A stretch of DNA of 64,000 nucleotides from Streptomyces sp. V2I9. Lineage in GTDB: Bacteria > Actinomycetota > Actinomycetes > Streptomycetales > Streptomycetaceae. The first letter of the stretch is position 1, and every line of letters starts with the position of its first letter. Of the stretch, positions 59,336 through 64,000 are shown piece after piece. The position numbers were made by a program, and so were the translations under genes. The stretch covers positions 6,090,626 through 6,154,625 of the forward strand of contig NZ_JAUSZJ010000002.1 of the NCBI RefSeq assembly GCF_030817475.1, read 5' to 3'. Under the pieces are notes generated by a model. That model was given only the letters and a program-made list of their open reading frames with translations, made no database searches and was not told the DNA's origin.

Positions 59336-60170
59336 ATGAAGATCCTCATCAGCGCCGACATGGAAGGCGCCACCGGAGTCACCTGGCCGGCCGACGTGCT
59401 GCCGGGGACCCCGCAGTGGGAGCGCTGCCGTTCGATGTTCACGTCCGACGTGAACGCCGCGGCCCTCGGCTTCTACGACGGTGGCGCCGACGAGGTGCTG
59501 GTGAACGAGGCCCACTGGTCGATGCGCAACCTGCTGCTGGAGCACATGGACGAACGGGTCGAGATGCTCACCGGCAAGCACAAGTCGCTGTCCATGGTGG
59601 AGGGCATCCAGCACGGCGACGTGGACGCGGTGGCCTTCGTCGGCTACCACACCGGGGCCGGCACGGAAGGCGTCCTCGCCCACACCTACCTCGCCAACTC
59701 CATCACCGGGGTCTGGCTCAACGGCACCCGAGCGAGCGAGGGGCTGCTCAACGCACACGTCGCCGCCGAGTACGGGGTGCCCGTCGTCCTCGTCACCGGC
59801 GACGACCTGACCTGCGTGGACGCCGACGGGTACGCGCCGGACGCCCGGAAGGTCGCCGTCAAGGACTACGTCTCCCGGTACGCGGCCGTCTGCCGCACCC
59901 CCCGCCCGTACCGCCGCCGACATCCGGGCGGCGGCCCGGAGCGCCACCGCGCTCGCGGGCCGGCGGGACCCTGTCACCGGCGGGACGTTCACCGTGGAGC
60001 TGGAGTTCGACGCCGAACACCTGGCGGCGGCGGCCACCGTCGTTCCCGGAGTCGCGGCGAGCGGCGAGAGGCGCGTCGCGTACACCAGCGCGACGATGTA
60101 CGAAGGAATTCGCACGTTCAAGGCGGTGACGACGATCGTGTCGGCCGCCGTGGAGGAACAGTATGGCTGA
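59336..60170 (+). pseudogene. M55 D-aminopeptidase (DppA-like) gene with a +1 frameshift
   Basis: The first 187 codons encode a clear M55 zinc aminopeptidase: MKILISADMEGATGVTWPAD (metal Asp/Glu), VNEAHWSMRN, KHKSLSMVEGIQHGDVDAVA and FVGYHTGAGTEGVL (metal His). At a run of six C (59898-59903) the frame leaves coding sense and becomes Arg-rich until about 60241. With one C removed it continues ARTAADIRAAARSATALAGR to VSAAVEEQYG and stops at TGA 60168-60170, giving 277 residues, the family's normal length. The restored stop overlaps the next ATG by 8 bases, as expected for an intact operon. Either a recent mutation or a homopolymer sequencing error. The intact enzyme would cleave D-amino acid peptides. 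Confidence 0.85.
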
Positions 60171-61506
60171 GGCCCCCGACCCGCTCGGACCCGTGGACCA
60201 GCAGGCGCTCGACGAAGTGGTGGCGTTCACCTCCGAGCTGATCCGGATCGACACCACCAACCGGGGCGGCGGCGACTGCCGGGAGCGCCCCGCCGCCGAG
60301 TACGTCGCCGAGCGCCTCGCGGACGCCGGGATCGAGCCGACGCTGCTGGAGCGCACCCCCGGCCGGACCAACGTGGTCGCCCGGATTCCCGGCACCGACC
60401 CCACCGCCGACGCACTCCTCGTCCACGGCCACCTCGACGTGGTGCCCGCCGAACCCGCCGACTGGAGCGTGCACCCCTTCTCCGGCGAGGTCCGCGACGG
60501 GGTCGTGTGGGGGAGGGGCGCCGTCGACATGAAGAACATGGACGCGATGGTCCTCTCCGTCGTCCGGGGCTGGGCCCGCGAAGGGTTCCGCCCCGCGCGC
60601 GACATCGTCATCGCCTACACCGCCGACGAGGAGGACAGCGCCGCCGACGGATCCGGCTTCCTCACCGAGGAGCACGCCGGCCTCTTCGAGGGCTGTACCG
60701 AGGGCATCAGCGAGTCCGGGGCCTTCACCTTCCATGCCGGCGAAGGGCTCTCGCTCTACCCGATCGCGGCGGGCGAACGCGGCACCGGCTGGCTGAAGCT
60801 CACCGCCGAGGGCCGGGCCGGGCACGGCTCCAAGGTCAACCGGGAGAACGCGGTGAGCGCGCTCGCCGCCGCCGTCGCCCGGATCGGCGAGCACGCATGG
60901 CCCATCCGCCTCACCCCGACCGTCCGCGCCGCGATCACCGAGATCGCCGCGCTGCACGGCATCACCGCCGACCTCGACGACCCCGGCTTCGACGTCGCCC
61001 AACTGCTCGGCAAGCTCGGCCCGGCCGCATCCCTCGTCGAGAACACGATCCGCAACAGCAGCAACCCGACGATGATGGACGCCGGCTACAAGGTCAACGT
61101 CATCCCCGGCCATGCCACCGCCTTCGTCGACGGGCGGACGGTCCCCGGCGGCGACGACGAGTTCCACGCCACCCTGGACCGGCTCACCGGCCCGGCGGTC
61201 TCCTGGGAGTTCTACCACCGTGAGCAGGCCCTGACGGCCCCGGTCGACTCCCCGACGTACGCCAGACTGCGCGCCGCCGTCGAGCGGTTCGACCCGGACG
61301 CGCACACCGTGCCGTACTGCATGTCGGGCGGCACCGACGCCAAGCAGTTCTCCCGCCTCGGCATCACCGGCTACGGCTTCACCCCGCTGAAGCTGCCCGT
61401 CGGCTTCGACTACCAGCGGCTCTTCCACGGCGTCGACGAGCGCGTCCCCGTCGACGCCCTGCACTTCGGCGTCCGCGTCCTCGACCACTACCTGCGCACC
61501 GCCTGA
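60163..61506 (+). CDS. M20/M25/M40 family metallopeptidase
   Basis: A 447-residue zinc peptidase. The metal motifs are intact: VHGHLDVVPA (His88), GRGAVDMKNMDAM (bridging Asp, about 122), YTADEEDSAADG (catalytic and metal Glu) and SGGTDAKQF (Asp/His region). An inserted dimerisation domain runs from about residue 205 to 330. Homologues are ArgE/DapE/carboxypeptidase-like and cut N-acyl or dipeptide bonds; the exact substrate is unknown. It overlaps the restored end of the M55 gene and is followed 29 bases later by an S9 peptidase. Part of a cytoplasmic peptide-degradation operon. Confidence 0.93.
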   Translation: MAEAPDPLGPVDQQALDEVVAFTSELIRIDTTNRGGGDCRERPAAEYVAERLADAGIEPTLLERTPGRTNVVARIPGTDPTADALLVHGHLDVVPAEPADWSVHPFSGEVRDGVVWGRGAVDMKNMDAMVLSVVRGWAREGFRPARDIVIAYTADEEDSAADGSGFLTEEHAGLFEGCTEGISESGAFTFHAGEGLSLYPIAAGERGTGWLKLTAEGRAGHGSKVNRENAVSALAAAVARIGEHAWPIRLTPTVRAAITEIAALHGITADLDDPGFDVAQLLGKLGPAASLVENTIRNSSNPTMMDAGYKVNVIPGHATAFVDGRTVPGGDDEFHATLDRLTGPAVSWEFYHREQALTAPVDSPTYARLRAAVERFDPDAHTVPYCMSGGTDAKQFSRLGITGYGFTPLKLPVGFDYQRLFHGVDERVPVDALHFGVRVLDHYLRTA

Positions 61507-61535
61507 CCGAATCGTCCCCGGGGGGAACGACCTAC

Positions 61536-63554
61536 GTGAACACCGTGCCCGCAGCAGCCCCGTACGGCACCTGGCCGTCACCGATCGACGCGGCGCTCAC
61601 CGCCACGCACGACGGCCGCCCCGACCACCTCGGCACCGTCGGCGACGAGATCTGGTGGACCGAGCCGCGCCCCGCCGAGGGGGGCCGGCGCGCCCTCGTC
61701 CGCCGCCGCGCCGACGGCACCACCGTCCCCGTGCTGCCCGCCCCCTGGAACGCCCGCAGCCGGGTCGTCGAGTACGGGGGGCAGCCCTGGGCCGGCACGG
61801 TCCGCGAGGGCGGCGAACCCCTCGCGGTCTTCGTCAACTTCACCGACCAGCGGCTGTACGCCTACCTCCCGGACGGGCCGGACGAGCCGTGGCCGCTCAC
61901 CCCGGTCTCGGACATCGGCGGCGGGTTGCGCTGGGTGGACCCGCAGATCCGCCCCGAGCGCGGAGCGGCCGGTGAAGTCTGGTGCGTACTGGAGGAGTTC
62001 ACCGGGCCGGCGCCCACCGACGTGCGACGCGTGGTCGCCGCCGTGCCGTTGGACGGCTCGGCGGCCGACGACCGCTCGAAGATCCGCGAACTCTCCGACG
62101 ACCGCCACCGGTTCGTCACCGGACCCAAGGTCTCCCACGACGGGCGGCGGGCGGCCTGGATCGCCTGGGACCACCCCGAGATGCCCTGGGACGGCACGGT
62201 GGTCATGCTGGCCGAGATCACCGGCACGGGCGAGTTCACCGCGATCCGGCCCCTCGTCGGGGCCCGTGACGAAGCGGTCTGCCAGGTGGAGTGGGACCGC
62301 GACGGCAGCCTCCTGTTCGTCTCGGACCTCTCCGGCTGGTGGGAGCTCCAGCGCATCCGCCCCGACGCCGTCGCGGGGGGCGTGCTCCCCAGCAGCCGCC
62401 TCCTGCCGCCGCGGGGCGAGGAGTTCGGCGGGCCGCTGTGGAAGATCGGGCTGCGCTGGTTCCACCCGCTGGACAACGGGCTGATCGCCGTCCTGCACGG
62501 CAAGGGCGACCACCGCCTCGGCATCCTCGACCCCGAGACGGGCGAACTCGCCGACACTCCGGGCCCCTGGACCACCTGGGCCGACACGCTCGCCGTGCAC
62601 GGCAGCCGGGTCGTCGGCGTCGCGGCGAGCCCTCGCAGCGCGCCCGAGGTCGTCGAACTGGACACCGCCACCGGGCGCACCCGCACCATCGGCGCACCCC
62701 ACCGGGACGCGGTGGACCCCGGCTACTACCCCCGGCCGGAGAGCCGGACCTTCACCGGCCCCGACGGCCAGGAGATCCACGCCCACATCCACCCGCCGCA
62801 CCACCCCGAACTCACCGGCCCCGAGGGCGAGAAACCGCCGTACGTCGTCTCGGTGCACGGCGGACCCACGGGGTACGCGCCGCTCGCCCTCGATCTGGGG
62901 GTCGCCTACTTCACCTCACGCGGCATCGGAGTCGCCGTCGTGAATTACGGCGGTTCCACCGGCTACGGGCGCGCCTACCGCGAGCGCCTGCGCGGAGAGT
63001 GGGGCGTCGTCGACGTGGCGGACTGCGCGGCCGTCGCCTCGGCCCTGGTCGAGGAGGGCGCGGCCGACCCGGACAGGCTCGCGATCCGAGGTGGCAGCGC
63101 GGGAGGGTGGACCACCGCCGCCTCGCTGACCGGCACCGACCTGTACGCCTGCGGAACGATTCTCTTCCCGGTGCTGGACCTGGAGGGGTGGGCCACCGAC
63201 GAGACCCACGACTTCGAATCGCGGTACCTGGACTCTCTCGTCGGCCCGTTCGCCGACGTGCCCGAGCGCTACCGGGAACGCTCCCCGCTCCACCGCGCCG
63301 ACCGGCTGAACACCCCGTTCCTGCTGCTCCAGGGCCTGGACGACGTGATCTGCCCGCCTGCCCAGAGCGAGCGGTTCCTCGCCGCCGTGGCCGGCCGGGG
63401 CGTGCCCCACGCCTACATCGCCTTCGCGGGGGAGAGCCACGGATTCCGCCGCGTGGAGACCCTCGTCCGCGCGCTGGAGGCCGAACTCTCCCTCTATGCG
63501 CAGACGTTCGGCATCGACCGCCCCGACGTGCCGCCTCTGGAGCTGACCACGTGA
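61536..63554 (+). CDS. S9 family prolyl oligopeptidase-type serine peptidase
   Basis: A 672-residue peptidase. The N-terminal two-thirds form a beta-propeller with repeating W-D-rich blades (WDHPEMPWDGTVVMLAEI, FVSDLSGWWELQRIRPD). The C-terminal hydrolase has the oxyanion region VSVHGGPTGYAPLA, the nucleophile in IRGGSAGGWTTAASL, the acid in LQGLDDVICPPAQ, and the His in FAGESHGFRR. It lacks a signal peptide and should act in the cytoplasm on short peptides. The GTG start is preceded by GGGGGGAA. Its stop overlaps the start of the S66 gene. Confidence 0.93.
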   Translation: MNTVPAAAPYGTWPSPIDAALTATHDGRPDHLGTVGDEIWWTEPRPAEGGRRALVRRRADGTTVPVLPAPWNARSRVVEYGGQPWAGTVREGGEPLAVFVNFTDQRLYAYLPDGPDEPWPLTPVSDIGGGLRWVDPQIRPERGAAGEVWCVLEEFTGPAPTDVRRVVAAVPLDGSAADDRSKIRELSDDRHRFVTGPKVSHDGRRAAWIAWDHPEMPWDGTVVMLAEITGTGEFTAIRPLVGARDEAVCQVEWDRDGSLLFVSDLSGWWELQRIRPDAVAGGVLPSSRLLPPRGEEFGGPLWKIGLRWFHPLDNGLIAVLHGKGDHRLGILDPETGELADTPGPWTTWADTLAVHGSRVVGVAASPRSAPEVVELDTATGRTRTIGAPHRDAVDPGYYPRPESRTFTGPDGQEIHAHIHPPHHPELTGPEGEKPPYVVSVHGGPTGYAPLALDLGVAYFTSRGIGVAVVNYGGSTGYGRAYRERLRGEWGVVDVADCAAVASALVEEGAADPDRLAIRGGSAGGWTTAASLTGTDLYACGTILFPVLDLEGWATDETHDFESRYLDSLVGPFADVPERYRERSPLHRADRLNTPFLLLQGLDDVICPPAQSERFLAAVAGRGVPHAYIAFAGESHGFRRVETLVRALEAELSLYAQTFGIDRPDVPPLELTT

Positions 63555-64000
63555 CCCGCGAGGACCGCGCACCGGCCACCCGGCTCGCCCGGCCGGCCCG
63601 GCTGCGCCCCGGCTCGCGGGTCGCCGTCGTCGCACCCAGCGGCCCCGTCCCGGCCGACCGGCTGGAGGCGGGGACCGCCATCCTGCGCGACTGGGGCCTC
63701 GACCCCGTGGTCGGCCGCCATGTGCGGTCCACGCACCCGGAGTTGGACTACCTCGCCGGCACGGACGCGGAGCGCGCAGCGGACCTCCAGGCCGCCTGGT
63801 GCGACCCGTCCGTCGAGGCCGTGTTCTGCGCGCGGGGAGGGTACGGCGTCCACCGCATGGTCGATCTGCTCGACTGGGCGGCGATCCGGGCCGCCGGGCC
63901 CAAGGTCTTCGTCGGCTACAGCGACATCACCGTGCTGCACGAGGCGTTCGCCCTGCGCGCCGGGTTCGTGACGCTGCACGGCCCGATGGTCGCCACGGAG
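63551..64000 (+). CDS. S66 LD-carboxypeptidase, N-terminal part
   Basis: The first 150 residues of an S66 LD-carboxypeptidase; the gene runs off the window. RPGSRVAVVAPSGPVPADRL opens the fold, VFCARGGYGVHRMVDLLD is the family signature and GYSDITVLHEAF contains the nucleophile Ser. The Glu and His of the triad lie outside. Known members cleave the L-Lys/DAP-D-Ala bond of murein tetrapeptides, or related L-D bonds. GTGA overlap with the S9 gene shows translational coupling. Together with the M55 and M20 genes it suggests handling of D-amino-acid or murein-derived peptides. Confidence 0.9.
   Translation, partial: MTREDRAPATRLARPARLRPGSRVAVVAPSGPVPADRLEAGTAILRDWGLDPVVGRHVRSTHPELDYLAGTDAERAADLQAAWCDPSVEAVFCARGGYGVHRMVDLLDWAAIRAAGPKVFVGYSDITVLHEAFALRAGFVTLHGPMVATE

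Overview
The window looks like a chromosomal segment of Streptomyces or a close relative. It is very GC-rich, with strong G/C bias at third codon positions, frequent GTG starts, GGAGG-type ribosome binding sites and many ATGA/GTGA overlaps. It holds typical actinobacterial families: PucR-type regulators, a secreted tripeptidyl-aminopeptidase-like hydrolase, an archaeal-length phosphatidylserine decarboxylase and a complete ethylmalonyl-CoA operon. I see no tRNA, rRNA, transposase, integrase or CRISPR array. It reads as metabolic chromosome rather than a mobile island.

Layout. 0-2.5 kb: etfBA (electron transfer flavoprotein), a TetR repressor and a Zn-ribbon/OB-fold gene. 2.5-11.4 kb: DJ-1-like protein, inositol-monophosphatase-like enzyme, FAD oxidoreductase, ThrE-type exporter, macro-domain protein, alkylation repair pair (AdaA-AlkA fusion plus Ogt) and a GDT1-type cation transporter behind a yybP-ykoY (manganese) riboswitch. 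11.4-20.7 kb: (2Fe-2S) protein, a 3-hydroxybutyrate dehydrogenase / MHS transporter / PucR-regulator unit, a frameshifted small gene, Nudix, dienelactone-hydrolase-like protein, glycerate kinase, and a divergent small-membrane-protein/SRPBCC pair with a sigma-B-like promoter. 20.8-30 kb: a PucR-type regulator divergent from a five-gene branched-chain-amino-acid-type ABC transporter, which converges on a receptor Ser/Thr kinase whose own C-terminus is a periplasmic-binding-protein domain. 30.4-33.1 kb: methyltransferase / papain-like DUF1796 / PIG-L deacetylase trio. 33.3-46 kb: psd-pssA, then mcd-mch-mcl-ecm-ccr (ethylmalonyl-CoA pathway), GNAT, membrane Mrr-like protein, a second TetR and a double-length 3-hydroxybutyryl-CoA dehydrogenase. 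46-57 kb: HEAT protein, GNATs, secreted hydrolase, radical SAM protein, SRPBCC, an MFS exporter with a beta-sandwich tail, LysR and an aldo/keto reductase. 57-64 kb: a peptidase cluster (secreted C15-like, M55, M20, S9, S66).

How the parts work together. The strongest signal is regulatory. Three promoters 40 kb apart (etfB, the Zn-ribbon gene and ccr) each carry two 13-bp boxes related to GGCACTnAGTGCC with centres 22-23 bp apart, one abutting the -35 and one in the -35/-10 spacer. Two paralogous TetR proteins lie next to these loci. The biochemistry fits: the acyl-CoA dehydrogenase step of the ethylmalonyl-CoA pathway passes electrons to ETF, so etfBA and the pathway operon form a plausible co-regulated system for acetyl-CoA/C4 assimilation. 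The 3-hydroxybutyrate unit and the fused 3-hydroxybutyryl-CoA dehydrogenase feed the same C4 pool.

Other points for a second look are two reading-frame breaks with intact coding downstream (a 66-codon gene and the M55 peptidase), two hydrolase-fold proteins whose usual nucleophile cysteine appears replaced, and a DasR-like site ahead of the PIG-L trio.
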